From Lantana camara (lineage: Eukaryota; Streptophyta; Magnoliopsida; Lamiales; Verbenaceae): a stretch of 64,000 nucleotides of DNA. The translations under genes were made by a program, and so were the position numbers. The stretch is taken from assembly GCA_037501455.1 (NCBI GenBank), contig CM074861.1, positions 38,146,001-38,210,000 on the forward strand, given 5' to 3'. Within the stretch, counting starts at the first letter, position 1. Each line of letters opens with the position of its first letter. Of this stretch, positions 44,798 to 57,590 are shown piece by piece. The notes under the pieces were generated by a model, which saw only the letters and a list, made by a program, of their open reading frames with translations, did no database searches and had not been told where the DNA came from.

Positions 44798-44970
44798 CCA
44801 GTGTTTTGAAAACCGGACCATACCGGCCGATTCGACCGGGTTAAGCGGTGATCGGTAGTCTGTCCGGGCCAAACCCCAAATAACCAGTAGGAACCGGACT
44901 AGTATGGAACCGGGAAAACCGTCAGGTTAACTAGCGATTTCGTCCGTGGAAACCGGACCGGACCGCGGTT
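44798..44970. repeat. CCGG-rich remnant, probably DNA-transposon end
   Basis: Starts CAGTGTTTTGAAAACCGGAC and is packed with ACCGGAC/ACCGG repeats. This subterminal pattern is common at ends of plant hAT-type elements. No opposite end or target duplication is found. Confidence 0.35.
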
Positions 44971-45091
44971 GATGAGAGAAAGATTTTTTTGTTTTGTTTT
45001 TCTTCACATGCCTTCACGTAATCTTCTTCTTTTTTGAAATTCTCCTTTTCATGCTTGATGCTTGACTTTTCCTGATTTGATGCTTGCTTTC

Positions 45092-45602
45092 TGTCATGTA
45101 TATGATTAATTCATTGGATAGTTGGATGCTCTTTTATCATGACCGTCACATTAAGTTTAAAGAAAAGGGCAGAAACGACATCGCAGCTACTAATAAAGGG
45201 AACAGCTCAGTCGTTGATGGGAGTAAACACAATCCAAGGGCTATGATATGTTTGGAAGATGAAGAAGATCTGGCCATTCATCTTAGTAAAGATCCAACGG
45301 CTGAAAAGCTATGGAAAATCAAGCTGATATAGGGGAATATTATGCAGTGAATTTCATGGAGTTGGTGCTAACAGATTATTCCTTATTTTCTAATGATTTG
45401 ATGTTGATGTTTTAGTTTGAGTGTCGTTTTGTGCACGTTATATGTGTGGTTAGGTGCTCACTTTTGGGCAAGCAATGAAATGAGATATTTCTCTCTCCCA
45501 ACTTATCTTCTTCCTCCATTCTCATCTATGTAAAATTCTCTATGTTGGGTTACTGTTTCATTACTAATATCTGTTCTTTTATAATTTAACAATTATATTA
45601 CA
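45092..45602 (+). repeat. Chromovirus 5' LTR
   Basis: 511 bp, TGTCATGTATATG to CAATTATATTACA. A 20-bp segment present in the 3' LTR (near 50135-50160) is missing. An open 82-codon frame (45084-45332) inside is chance. Confidence 0.9.
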
Positions 45603-45604
45603 AG

Positions 45605-45618
45605 TGGTATCCAGAGCC
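45605..45618 (+). other. Primer-binding site, chromovirus
   Basis: TGGTATCCAGAGCC: the initiator tRNA-Met complement with one extra C. Two bases after the LTR. Confidence 0.75.
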
Positions 45619-45999
45619 AGGCGGTCCATACAGACCAGATTCCATAGTTGAGGGATTAAGATCCAAAGAGGAAATGCTTAAAAAACAGGAAGGGAAGTTA
45701 GTGGAAGAAAAGGTTGTGAGATTGGCAAATAAACAGAGGATGGAAGACAAGATGAGTGATATCTCAGGAACTCCGGAATAGTTGACGCTGAAGGTGGGAG
45801 CTATACCTGAGCAAATGCAGCATTACAACAAAAACAAGTCCATATTGGATGATGGATTATCAGCCTCAACAGGGAAGGGAGCTGGATTTGTGACCAATAC
45901 TTCTCAATCTCCACAAATACAAACTCAGGGGAGTCATGGAAATGGATCTTCGCCTATACTGGATTGACTTTCCATTTGGAACAAATCCTATGGTGTGAA

Positions 46000-48900
46000 T
46001 TCATAAGGCATAAAAGTATTTCCAATTGATATCAACAGTACCTGAGGAGGATAAGGTAACTTTGGGATCAATCTACTTTATTGGAATTGCGGAGACTTTG
46101 TTACAAAGCAAGTTAGAATTATCACCATATTTGTCTTGGGATCAATTAGTCAATGTTGTGTTAGAGAGTTTTGATGTAGTTGATAAGTAGATGGTGGTTA
46201 GTGAGTTTCACAAACTGAGGCAAACTGGCTCAATAGATCAGTACTTAATCAAGTTTGAGGAAATTAAATCTTAGGTATTGCTATTTTGTAAACACCTGAC
46301 TGAGGAATACTTTGTTGTTGCTTTCATTTGTGGATTAAAGGAAGAGATACAAGCTGTTGTTTTTTCTTTAAAACCCAAAAGTTTGGGAGAGCAATTAACT
46401 TGGCAAAGAAACAAGAGGTTGACGTGGATGCTATGGTGATGAGAGCAAACAGTATCAATAAACAGCCTTCTTACAAATATTCTTTTAAAGACAACAATTA
46501 GAGCCAGAGTCACAAAATCACTTTTAGCAATAATAAGAGTAACTCAAATAGTAACTCATTTACCCAAAAGAAGTTTCTCACAGCAGCTGAGATGAGGGCA
46601 AGAAGGGAGAAGAACCTGTGTTATAACTATGATGAAGTCTTCACCCCAAATCATAAATGTAGACTAAAACAACTATTTATAATCATACCTGAAGAGGAGA
46701 AGTGAGATTATGTAGAGATGCAATGCAGGAAGAAGATAGATTGGTGGATGAGGTCTTAGATACTGAAGATATGAATGTATCAATTCATGCCATATTATCT
46801 GGAAAAAAGAACTCACACATCATTAAATTAAATGGTGTGATTGAAGAGAAGGCAATTCAAATGATGGTGGATATGGAAGTGCAACTTGTTTTATGGATGG
46901 GAAGCTAGCCAAGACACTGAAATCTAAGAGGGAGTACACTACTCCCTTGTTAGTTAAAGTGGCTGATGGGAGGAAAATGATTAGTAGAGTAATGTTTCCT
47001 GAGTTGAAGTGGGATATCCAAGGACACAGCTTTAGTTTTCCAGTAAGGGTGTTAAAACTTGAGGGTTGTGATATGGTATTGGGAGGTGATTGGCTGAATG
47101 ACCGTAGTCCAATTGAATTTGATAATAAAACAAGAATATAATTGTGTCAAAAGGGGATAAGAAGATAAATCTTAAAGCCATAAATGAGCAAGCTGAGTTG
47201 AAACTAATTTCAGTTAGAACTGTAGATGAATTACTACAAGAGAGAGCTCAAGGAATGTCGGGACAGTTGTTTTCAATAATTGAAGTATCATCAGCTGATG
47301 AGGTACAAAATCAAGAGTTACAAAAGTTGTTGAGATAATACCAAGATGTTTTTGATGAACCTAAAACATTGCCACCAAGAAGAATGATTGAGCATCAAAT
47401 TGAGCTTAAACCTGATATTTTACCTAAGAAACAGATGCCATATAGGTACTCACATGTTCAAAAGAATGTGATAGAATTTTTGGTGAAAGGAATGTTAGAA
47501 GAGGGGATTATACAAACAAGTCAAAGTTCATTTGTATCACCTGCGTTGTTGGTCAAGATAAAAGATGGTAGTTGGAGAATGTGTATTGATTATAGGTATC
47601 CCAATACTTTAACTATCAAACCTAATTTTCCAATTCCTGTGATAGATGAGTTGTTTGATGAACTCCATGAATACAAATATTTATCTAAGGTTGATTTAAG
47701 ATCAGGGTATTTTCAGATAAGAATGAGAGACAATGATATTTCAAAAACAAGTTTTTTCACTATCAATAGACACTATGAATTCTTAGTGGTGCCATTTAGA
47801 TTGTGCAATGCACCAACAACATTCCAGTCACTGATGAATCAGATTTTCTTCCCTTACCTTAGAAAGTTCATTTTGGTCTTTTTTTATGACATGTTGATAT
47901 ATAGCAAATCATGGTAGGAGCATTTAGAACATTTACAAATTGTGTTTGCTATATTAGGACAACATGAACTAAATGCTAAAATGAAGAAGGTGTATTTTTG
48001 GGAAGGAAAGAATTGATTATCTTAGCCATATCATCTCTGGAGAGGGAGTTTCTACAGATCCAGAAAAGATTAAAAGTATGGTTGGGTCAGGGTGGCCTAT
48101 TCCTAAATCTGTGAAGGAGTTAAGAGGATTTCTTGGACTCATTGGTTACAAAAGGAAATTTATTCAAAATTATGGGGTAATCAGTAAGCCTTTGACAGAT
48201 TTATTAAAGAAAGACAACTTCAAGTGGAATGATGCAGCTAATATAGCTTTTGAAAAGTTGAAGAAAGTAGTAACAACAACTCTTGTGTTGATTCTTCCTG
48301 ACTTCAAAAAACCCTTTCTGTTGGAGACTGATGCTAGTATGGGAGGAATTTAGGCTATGTTAATACAATAGGGAAGACCTATAGCTTATCAGAGCAAGGC
48401 TTTAGGGGAGAAGAATAAAGGCTTATCTGTTTATAAAAAAGAGTTCTTGGCCATCTTATTGGCAATAAACAAGTGGAAACATTATCTGTACGGAAGCCAT
48501 TTTACAATCAAATTAGATTAGCAGAGTTTGAAGCACATGTTGGAGCAAAGGATGGGAACAATGTTGCAACAAAGGTAAATCTCCATGAAGTGCAATATAA
48601 GAAAGGGGTGGAAAACAAATTTGCAGATGCTTTTTCTAGAATTGTTCACTCAGCTATACAATGTGCTCATATTTCTTCAGTGGTGACGGGATGGGTAATT
48701 GAGGTCAGTGATTCTTATGTGAAAGATCCTATTTATTCCCAAATTTTACAAGATAAATCAGTAGATAAAGGTGTTTTCCCTGAATTTAGTTGGAGTGGGG
48801 GTCTGTTAAGGGAAAAATGGAGAATTTGTATGGGAAACGATTCAGAGTTAAAACGGAAAATTATCAAGTCACTTCATGATACATTGCTTAGAGGCCATTT

Positions 48901-50040
48901 TGGGATTGTGGGGACTTGTCAGAGGGTCAAATCTATGTTTTCTTGACCAAAACTTAGTCAAATGTAGAAAATTAGGTCAGAGAATGTGATACATGCCAGA
49001 GGATGAAACATGAAAATGTTAAGTACCCTGGATTGTTACAACCACTGCCAGTACCAGAGCAAGCATGGTTTCACATATCTATGGATTTCATTAAAGGGCT
49101 TCCTAACTCTGAGGGCAAGAATGCAATAATGGTGGTGGTGGAAAGATTCAACAAGTAGTATAGCCATTTCCTTAGTTTTGTCTCACCCATTCTTAGCTGA
49201 AACAATAGCCAAACTCTTCCTCGATAATATCTACAAGCTCCATGGTATGCCACACTCTATTATGTCTGATAGGGGTAAGATTTTTACCAGTAAATTTTGG
49301 AAGGAACAGTGTACCATCCTCAAATGGATGGCTAAACTGAGAGGGTAAATCAGTGTTTAGAAAACTATCTTAGGTGTATATGTCACCTAAAGCCCAAGTT
49401 ATGGAGAAAATGGTTGTCCCTAGTTGAATATTAGTACAATACAAACTACCATTCAAGCTTGAAGGTTACTCCGTTTCAGGCTTTATATGGACATTCTCCC
49501 AGCAAACACATTTTGGGACCCGATGATGTAAGCGAAAACATAGAAGTCAGTGAATTACTTCAGGAAAGGTCTAAATTTAATGTTGTGTCGAAGGAGACTT
49601 TAGAATCTACACAAAGTTGAATGAAGTCTTATGTTGATAAGAAAAGAATTGAAAGGGTATTTGAAGTTGGTGATATGGGTTTCTTAAGATTGCAGCCATA
49701 TAGACAATCTTCTGTTGCTCAAAGAATAAACCTGGAACTAGCTCCAAGGTATTTTGGACCATATCAGATTATATCTAGGATTGGAACTGTGGCGTACAAA
49801 CTAGCACTTCCAACAGACATTCAAATCCACCCTATTTTTCATGTGTCATTATTGAAAAAGAAAGTGGGAACAAAACATGTTATCTACACTGAGTTGCCAG
49901 AAGTAGCTGAAAGTGGAGTTTTTAAAGTATTCCATGTTGTTGTGTTGGAGAGAAGGGTGATTCCAAGGAACAATTGTCCAGTAGCTCAACTGCTTATTCA
50001 ATGGGTTCACTCTGGTCCTGAAGATGCAACGTGGGAGGAT
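46000..50040 (+). pseudogene. Chromovirus gag-pol remnant
   Basis: Broken into several frames. The gag part (46030-46680) has a degenerate zinc knuckle (CYNYDEVFTPNHKC). Protease (46800-47140) has lost its DSG/DTG triad. RT 47369-47917 keeps the WRMCIDYR-like and LSKVDLRSGYFQI blocks, but the catalytic box reads FFYDML instead of a double Asp. RNase H is at 48078-48660 (ETDAS; YKKEFLAIL in a shifted frame). Integrase 48840-49600 is heavily broken. The C-terminal tail plus chromodomain (49621-50090) ends QWVHSGPEDATWED then a stop where Trp is usual. Several stops are TAG/TAA at expected Trp or Gln positions, consistent with decay of methylated cytosines. It is not functional. Confidence 0.85.
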
Positions 50041-50111
50041 TAGAATATGATCACCAAGGAATTTCCAGGATTTGATTCTTGTGGTCAAGGATCTAAAAGA
50101 GGGGAAGGTAA

Positions 50112-50643
50112 TGTCATATATATGATTAATTCATCTGATCTTGGAAGTTTAAACTTGGATCATTGGATGCTCTTTTATCATGAATGTTAGATTAAATTTA
50201 AAGAAAAGGGCAGAAATAACATCGTAGCAACTAATAAAGAGAACATCTCAGTCGTTGATGGGAGTAAAGGCAATCCAAGGGTTGTGATATGTTTGGAAGA
50301 TGAAGAAGATCTGGCCACTCATCTCAGTAAAGATCTAACGGCTGAAAAACTACAAAAAATAAAGCAGAAGGAGAGGACCATTGTGCAGTGAATTTCATGA
50401 AGTTGGTGCTAACGGATTATTCCTTATTTTCCAATGATTTGATGTTAATGTTTTAGTTGTTTGAGTGTCATTTTATACACGTTATATGTGTGGTTAGGTG
50501 CTCACTTTTGTGGCAAGCAATGAAATGAGATATTTCTCTATCTCAACTTATCTTCTTCCTCCATTCTCATTGTAAACTTCTCTTTGCTGGGTTATTATTT
50601 CATTGTAATATCTGTTCTTTTATATTTTAACAATTACATTACA
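50112..50643 (+). repeat. Chromovirus 3' LTR
   Basis: 532 bp, TGTCATATATATG to CAATTACATTACA; shares most of its length with the 5' LTR. Confidence 0.9.
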
Positions 50644-50648
50644 CTTTC

Positions 50649-51027
50649 TCTTTTGTTTTGAGAGAGAGAAAGAGAAACACAAGAGATAGTTGGCTGATAT
50701 TATTTCATGGGTTCGGGCAACCAAAATTGTAAAAAGAGACAGAGAATTGTTGACAGTTTGAAGAAGAAGATATACGAGCGACGGATTCAAAACTGATTTC
50801 AAAATTTCAACTTTTCAATGATTTGCATTTTGGGCTTTAGGGTCAACCTTAAAATATATGTTAACTACTATAATATATATTAATTTTTATGATAAATGTT
50901 TTTTTTTCCAGATATTGGGTAAGAAAATATGTTTTTTTTTTTAATAATAAAAAGTATAAATTTACTTATAAATTAGGAAATTTGATTTTGTGTTTTAGGG
51001 ATTGAAAATTAAAAATTTATATATATA
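50649..51027. other. Sequence without recognised gene
   Basis: AT-rich, with GA-rich purine runs near 50660-50690. Nothing identified. Confidence 0.4.
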
Positions 51028-51700
51028 GGGAGTGTTTGCAAACTCTACTCCATAAGTAGAAGTTAAAGCAAAAGTGAAAGTTGTAAGAAATTGGAGTAAT
51101 AAAAATAGTTAGTGTTTGGGAAAAAAAAGTGATAAGCAGAAAAATAATCAATTGATTGTTTGTAGAGAGAAGTTGATAGTCAGGTTTAACTTTTATAAAG
51201 TTACTAATTTGCCACGAATATTTTGAAACATCTTTGGGTATAATAATATGATTTAAGTATTATATTAATATAAAAATTATTATAAATTATTACAATTATG
51301 TTATAAGATTATTTATAATTAATCAAATATAGAATTCTATGTATACCTTTATTTATAAAAATTAAGAAAAGAGAAAAGATTTATCTGGTATTGCAAATAT
51401 TTTAACAATGAGACATTTTGAGATAAAAAAATTCTGATTGAAAGAGAAAAAGAAAAGATATAACGAGTAATAAAAGAAAAGGTGCAATGAACATATAAAT
51501 CTTAGAGTTGTATTCGTTTGTAAAACGTTAATTTAGGAATATTAATATTTTAATAAGGATATTATTGTCAAAATAGAATTTAAATAAATCCAAAAAATCG
51601 TATAATCTATAAGCAAAATTCAAAAGTATGTCCTGGGCTACTTTTAAATTTTAGTTTATTTCTACTTAAATTAAGTAGAAGTTGATTTTTCAAACACTCA
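51028..51700. mobile_element. Probable hAT-type MITE remnant
   Basis: The left end GGGAGTGTTTGCAAACT...AGTAGAAGTT and the right end (reversed TGAGTGTTTGAAAAATC...CTTCTACTT) are inverted matches, as in plant hAT MITEs. No clear 8-bp duplication, so the boundaries are approximate. Confidence 0.45.
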
Positions 51701-51712
51701 AATACCACTAAA

Positions 51713-51957
51713 AATAATTACAAAATCATCCCCGTGTTTTAGTTATTTTAACAAAACGAGCATGAATATAAGTTACTTAACAAAATAATCCTTCAGGGCA
51801 TTTTGGTCATTTCATCAACAAAAATAGACAAAACCTTAACGGAAGAGAGAGACCTCAAACGGCATGTATATTCTAGGGACTAATTGATAATTTCCAGAAG
51901 TACAAGTGTAATTTATAATTAGGCCTAAACTTAGGGTACCAAATGTAATTCGTCCAA
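51713..51957. repeat. Degenerate MITE of the GGGCAAATTACA type
   Basis: The right end reversed (GGACGAATTACATTTGGTACC) resembles the ends of the MITE at 41853. The left end is weak (TAATTACAAAATCATCCCC). No duplication found. Confidence 0.35.
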
Positions 51958-52122
51958 AAAAAAAATTAAAGTTAAATTAAAAACATGTGCACTACTTTGA
52001 ATTTGAATTGAAAATATAGGGATGGATATGAATTTTTCCCAAATTAAATACACAGATATAAAATTAATAAATGCTAAAAATCACTGCATATGAAATTAAC
52101 CAACATTAATCTTAATTGCTAA

Positions 52123-53097
52123 TCAATTGACTTCGCTGCAAACCCGCCTTATGATCCCATCCATTCTGTTCCATGGTGCAATCTCCCCCAATTTGGTCAT
52201 GGCGCTGGCAAAATCCGATGCAAATCTCGCTGGAGTCCTATGTATTCAGACACAATACTATCGGTGGATCCTCCGTTGAAAAGATTCTGATCCGACCGAA
52301 GAAGACCCCTCCTTTGCATTAAATTCCTGAAGTAATTGTTGTCGAATGAATTGGGCTACACCAAATCAAGTGGTGCCAAGTTTCTGTCGCCGCCGCTTTA
52401 AGGACACTGCCTCCTCTTGGTGGTGGTGAAATTGGGCTCAATATCAGTTCCATTGCTATATATCCGCGTACGGAACGTGGAGTATTGGGCTTGGCCAAGT
52501 GTGTGTGCGCCTGCATGAGTGGAGCATATAGTACATCAATTTTACGTGATGACGTACCTAACACTTGAAACATATTGAAACTATGGGAAAATATTGAAAA
52601 TATGTTTAAAATTTACCTGATAAGGCAACCATATCTCTGGGAGTAAGTTATTTCTTCTCAAATGTAGAAATAAGTCTATCGAGAGATGTATCAGGAGTTG
52701 GAAGATCGTTGTTTGCTTCATCACGGTTGGAAGTCATCGAGTCTCTTCTCCCAAGCCTTACATCCCATGTCGGCCCTCCAACCTATATTGATCATTATTG
52801 TAGAAAGATATAAGTATTTTGAAATGATTATTTATATATGATGTTAGAGATGCTATAATGATATTTCTTCCTGATAGTTTAAACATCTCGATTAGGTGGT
52901 CATCCAATATATGAGACCAAGAATATATATACAGATGCTTACAGCAACTGAGGCGTCACGTGCAGCTAAGGTAAGTATATCGGCACATGAAACAACTCCA
53001 GGCGTGCTCCACCTCAGCCTTAGCGGTTTCTATCACCCCGTAGCCTCTGCCGGAGTCGACATTAGGAAATGTAGTCTTTTTGAATTGGATTATTAGC
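52123..53097 (-). pseudogene. Class III peroxidase pseudogene (5' truncated)
   Basis: Three exons are readable on the minus strand. Exon 2 (about 52943-53097): KKTTFPNVDSGRGYGVIETA, with the VVSCADI and AARDASVAV region recoverable after a small frame break. Exon 3 (52617-52782): VGGPTWDVRLGRRDSMTSN then DLPTPDTSLDRLIS, an in-frame TAA replacing the Gly of KKGL, then TPRDMVALSG. Exon 4 (52123-52510): AHTLGQAQYSTFRTRI, a break near 52390, then [20 protein letters not shown], a further break, and IIRRVCSEVN before a stop at 52123-52125. Introns of 106 bp (52511-52616) and 160 bp (52783-52942) have GT-AG borders at the usual positions for secreted plant peroxidases. The intact family oxidises phenolics with H2O2 in the cell wall. 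Exon 1 with the distal histidine is missing, apparently lost beside the Copia insertion. Confidence 0.88.
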
Positions 53098-53127
53098 TGA
53101 AATAATTAAATGTAATTAGGTAAATAA

Positions 53128-53313
53128 TGTTAGTTATAAGCTTAACTGATTTGGGTTGAGGATTAATCCTCCTATGACATGTGTAGCCTACTAATTGGCT
53201 ATACCTTTGTATAAATACACTAGTATGTGCAGAGTTTCAGTTTATCAAATAATACGTATAGCTTTGTTATCAGTTTTCCCCAAATTCTCTGTAGATTATT
53301 TCCAGAATTATCA
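53128..53313 (+). repeat. Probable Copia 5' LTR
   Basis: Starts TGTTAGTTATAAGC, contains a TATA box (TATAAATACA near 53209), and ends GAATTATCA right before the primer-binding site. About 186 bp. The partner LTR is not in the window, so the start is inferred. Confidence 0.6.
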
Positions 53314-53325
53314 TGGTATCAGTAG
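53314..53325 (+). other. Primer-binding site, Copia
   Basis: TGGTATCAGTAG: initiator tRNA-Met complement with a mismatch, directly after the LTR end. Confidence 0.7.
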
Positions 53326-53389
53326 ATTCTTCCACTTGATTTCATCTTTCTTGCTGTGCTTTCTTCTCCGATCATCTTGTTGTGTGTTT

Positions 53390-56300
53390 GTCGCCGCTGA
53401 GTCCAAGCTCACAGCTTCCAGTCCATTGTTTCTTCATGCCAATGAGAGCCCCGATCTCATTCTCGTCTCTCCACCTCTGGATGGTGTGAATTATCATACT
53501 TGGGGGCGAGCTATGAAGATGGCACTCTTGTCAAAGAACAAATTCGCCTTCGTTTCGGGCAAATTGCAGGTACCCCTAACCACTGATCCCCTGTTTTCGG
53601 TTTGGGTTCGCTGTAATACAATGGTGTTGTCATGGATTTCGAAAGTGGTTTCTCCTTCAATTGGGCAATCCATTCTTTGGATGGATAAAGTATCCGATGG
53701 TTGGGCAGATCTGTGCGATCGTTTTTCTCAGGGCAATGTATTTCGCATTGCAGAGCTTCAAGAAGAAGTTCATGATTTTAAGCAGGGTGATGCTTCTGTT
53801 TCAGATTATTTCACTAAGCTCAAGATCCTCTGAAATGAGTTCTTCAATTTTCGACCGCTTGTACCTGTAATCCTAGTTGTTCTTGTGGTTCAATTGATAA
53901 ATTCAAGATTTACCAACAACAATATTGTGTTATTCACTTCTTGACTGGGCTCAATGATCGGTATTTTGGTGTTCGATCTCATATCATGTTGCTTGATCTG
54001 CTTCCTTCCTTGACCAAGGTTTTTTCTATGGTGGTTCAACAAGAAAGTCAGCTCTCCTCTGCTCTTGATCACAAATCTTTTGCAGCTCAGACTTTCAAGA
54101 ATCCAGCGCCTAAACCTTCTTTCAATAATCAGCAAAGTGGTTGTTCTTCCAAATCTAGTTTGGGTCGCGGATCTAACAAGTTTCAAAATTCCAAAGCACC
54201 AATTGTCTCAGGCAAGGCTTGTCGCCACTGGGGAGGCCCTAATCACACAAAGGCTACCTGTTATAGGAAACATGGCTTCCCTCCTAATTTCAAGTTTAGG
54301 AACCCGGTTGCTGCTGATCTCTATTCTTCTTCCTCCTCTGATCTTCAGCAAGAAGATCATCAAGAAGAGCATCAGCCTCCAGAGACTCCTCTTGTGCATA
54401 ATGCCAATGCTTCATCATCTCAGACTTCATCAACTGTCTCTCTTTCCAGTGAACAATTTCAAAGATTAGTTAATCTTCTTTAGGCATCATCTTCAGGAAA
54501 TCAGGGCAGTCATCATGTCAACCATGTTTCCATGGCTACAACTTCTAGATAGGATTTGAAACCTGCCTTTGAGTCAGGTAGTCATTGCTTGTCTGTAAGT
54601 TCTTTTTCAATTGATTCTTGGATCCTTGACACATTTGCCACGGATCATATCTGTCATTCTTTGAATATGTTTGATAGCATTAGTTGTATCAATCCTATCT
54701 CAGTCAAATTGCCCAATGGTGATACAATTACTGCTACAAAAGCTAGTATTATTAAAGTGTTTGATAGTCTCATTCTTGAGAATGTTCTCTTCATTCCGAA
54801 TTTCGGATTTAATTTGCTGTCTGTGCCTCAATTGTCTAAGGTTATTGGTTGCTGCTTTATTTTTTATAAGGATTTCTGTGTTATACAAGATACCAAGAGT
54901 TTGAAGATGATTCGCTTAGCTAGATTGCATGCTGGTCTCTATATTTTGCTTGGATCTAGTTCCTTTCATGCTAAGCATTCTACTGTTAATCTTGTTGATT
55001 CTTGTTTTATCACTGATAAAAATGTATGGCATTTTAAGCTAGGCCATGTTTCAGATTCTGTTTTGAAGGTTTTAACCTCTGTTGATTCTTCAATTATTTG
55101 TAAAGACAATGTATCTTTCTATGACATTTGTTACCTTTCAAAGCAAAAGACGTTACCATTCTCTTCAAGTGCCACTGTGTCTGTTGCTTCTTTTAATCTT
55201 CTTCATGTTGACGTATGGGGACCTTACTCAATCCCATCTATTCATGGTCATCAATACTTTGTTACTATAGTTGATGATTTTTCCAGATTCACTTGGGTTG
55301 CTCTTATTAAGCACAAGCCAGAGGTAAGAGAACAACTCCAAAATTTCATTAACATGGTTGAGACACAGTTTAATACTAAGGTTAAAATGATCAAATCTGA
55401 TAATGGTCCTGAATTCCTTATGAATGATTTTTATAACTCTAAGGGCATAGTATATCAGACTTCTTGAGTTGAGACACCTCACCAAAATGGCGATTGTTTA
55501 AAGAAAGCATCAGCACATTCTGAACATTGCAAGAGCACTGTTCTTTCAGTCTAACATTCCCAAGAACTTATAGTCATATTGCATCATCCATGTTATGTAT
55601 ATGATTAACAGACTACCTTCTCATCTCTTACACAATAAAACACCATTTGAGTTGCTTCATGGTTCCATTCCTGTGTTTTCTCACCTCAAGGTGTTTGGAT
55701 GTCCTGCATTTGCATCTACTCTATCTGCACATAGATCTAAGTTTGATCCTAGATCCAGAAAATGCATCTTTCTTGGCTTTAAATCTGGAACAAAAGGGTT
55801 TGTGTTGCAAGATATTGATTCACAGGAAACTTTTGTCTCTAGGCATGTTCAGTTCATTAGAAATCATTTTCCACATCATACTTCTTCTGCAAAATCTGAT
55901 CAATTCCTGATAACACTGCTTAATTCTCCTGCTCTTCAATACACTCATGATCTGCCTTCAGCTTCATTATATCCCCAGAATCCCTCGTCTACTCAAGATA
56001 TCTCTCCTCAACTTCATATTGATATACCCATTGCTTCTCAAGATGTTTCCACTCAGTATATAACACTGATATATCAAATTATACTATAGCTATTCATCAG
56101 CTGACAGATTCAAGTTTAGGTTCTCAGTCTTTGAACACAGGTGCAACAGTTCCTACTACCATCAGAAACTCTTCAACACTCAATGTTAGACCTCCAAGGA
56201 CCAGGACAGCACCTCAGTACTTGAGAGATTATCATTGCAACCTCACCAAAGCCTCAGCAGATTCCCAAATTCAAGCAGATTCACAAGTTCCAGGTGTATC

Positions 56301-57114
56301 ACCAACCTATCCTATATCTATTGTTCTTAACTATGATAAACTAGCTCCTTCACATAAACATTACATCATGAATATATCAACTCAATCTGAACCTAAGACA
56401 TATAAACATGCTATCAAACATAAAGTTTGGCAAGAAGCTATGAATAAAGAGATTGAGGCACTGTAATTAACTAAAACATGGGAAATTATTGATCTTCCTC
56501 CTGGTAAGAATCCAATTGGTTGCAAATGGGTTTATAAAATCAAGCATAAAGCTGATGGTAGCATTGAACGTTATAAATCCAGGCTTATAGCCAAAGGATA
56601 CACTCAAATTGAAGGTCTTGATTATTTTGACACCTTTAGTTCTGTTGCTAAAATCACCACTATTAGATTACTTCTTGCTTTAGCTGCTTAAAATGGTTGG
56701 TTACTGTAGCAATTAGATGTCAATAATGCTTTTCTCAATGGAGAACTTGATGAAGAGGTCTACATGACTCTTCCTCAAGGCTTTACAGCTGAAGGATCCA
56801 ATAAAGTTTGCAAACTAACCAAGTCTTTATATGGCCTTAAACAGGCTTCCAGACAATGGTTCTCTAAACTATATACATCTCAAATTTCCCTTGGATATAC
56901 TCAATCTTTATCTTACTAAAGTCTCTTCATTAAGCATATAAATGGTTCATTCACTGCTTTACTTGTGTATGTTGATGATGTTATCCTTGCAGGCAACAAT
57001 CAGGATGAAATTAACAATGTCAAAGCTTTCCTTGATAACTCTTTCAAAATCTAGGATCTGGGATCTCTTAAATTTTTCTTAGGTCTGGAAATTGCAAGAA
57101 CAAAGAATGGCATT
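53390..57114 (+). pseudogene. Copia gag-pol remnant, cut by a Tekay insertion
   Basis: Domains in order. Gag (53450-53870) has ALLSKNKFAFVSGKL and WVRCNTMVLSWI, the plant Copia gag type. The zinc knuckle near 54215 reads CRHWGGPNHTKATC, with the second Cys replaced by Trp. The protease box near 54625 reads WILDTFATDH where DSGA is normal, so catalysis is lost. GAG-pre-integrase is near 55025 (VWHFKLGHVS). The integrase core has VDVWGP (about 55205) and KSDNGPEF (about 55396). A frame break near 55467 precedes the integrase tail (55595-56089). RT (56470-57114) has [17 protein letters not shown] and YVDD (56967-56978). Several in-frame stops occur. RT stops at 57114, where the minus-strand Tekay LTR begins, so the rest and the 3' LTR should lie beyond that insertion. 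Confidence 0.88.
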
Positions 57115-57590
57115 TGTAGCACCCGAGACGTCAGACTGCCACATCCCCCGTACTATAATTCAGTCCACATACGAAATGGAAAATCCGTACATAAACCAAA
57201 CATATATCAAACGGGAGACAATAATAGAAAAACAATCCTAGCTAGGCGGGACTAACCTTAAAACCAAGTAAACCAACACAAAACAGTTCAAGCGGAAGCA
57301 TACTTATTATCATCAATCAAGAACTATCTACAACAAAAGTATACGGCCCACACGACCTACAATTCATAACAATATTTTACAATAATCTCCAAACGTAGCA
57401 TAAGTATGATAGCAATATTCAATATACATCAGTAATGAAAGTGTCCTATGCTAGACACGAATTAAAGACTCGACCATACTCTAATTCCCGCCTAGCACGC
57501 ACCTGCAAAAGACTAAAAGGTGGAGGTGTCAGTCTAGGGAAGACTGAGTGAGGGGTATAATAATATAACTGCACTTAACATGCAAGATAT

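Larger units (their letters stand above)
45092..50643 (+). mobile_element. Reina-like chromovirus (Gypsy), TSD CTTTC, decayed
   Basis: A 5.55-kb element with LTRs 45092-45602 and 50112-50643 (TGTCAT...ATTACA), an initiator tRNA-Met type primer site, polypurine tract AAAAGAGGGGAAGG (50095-50108), and the duplication CTTTC (45087-45091, 50644-50648). The small size, short LTRs and C-terminal chromodomain point to a Reina-type chromovirus. LTRs differ by many substitutions plus an indel of about 20 bp near the start, so it is much older than the Athila element. Confidence 0.9.
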
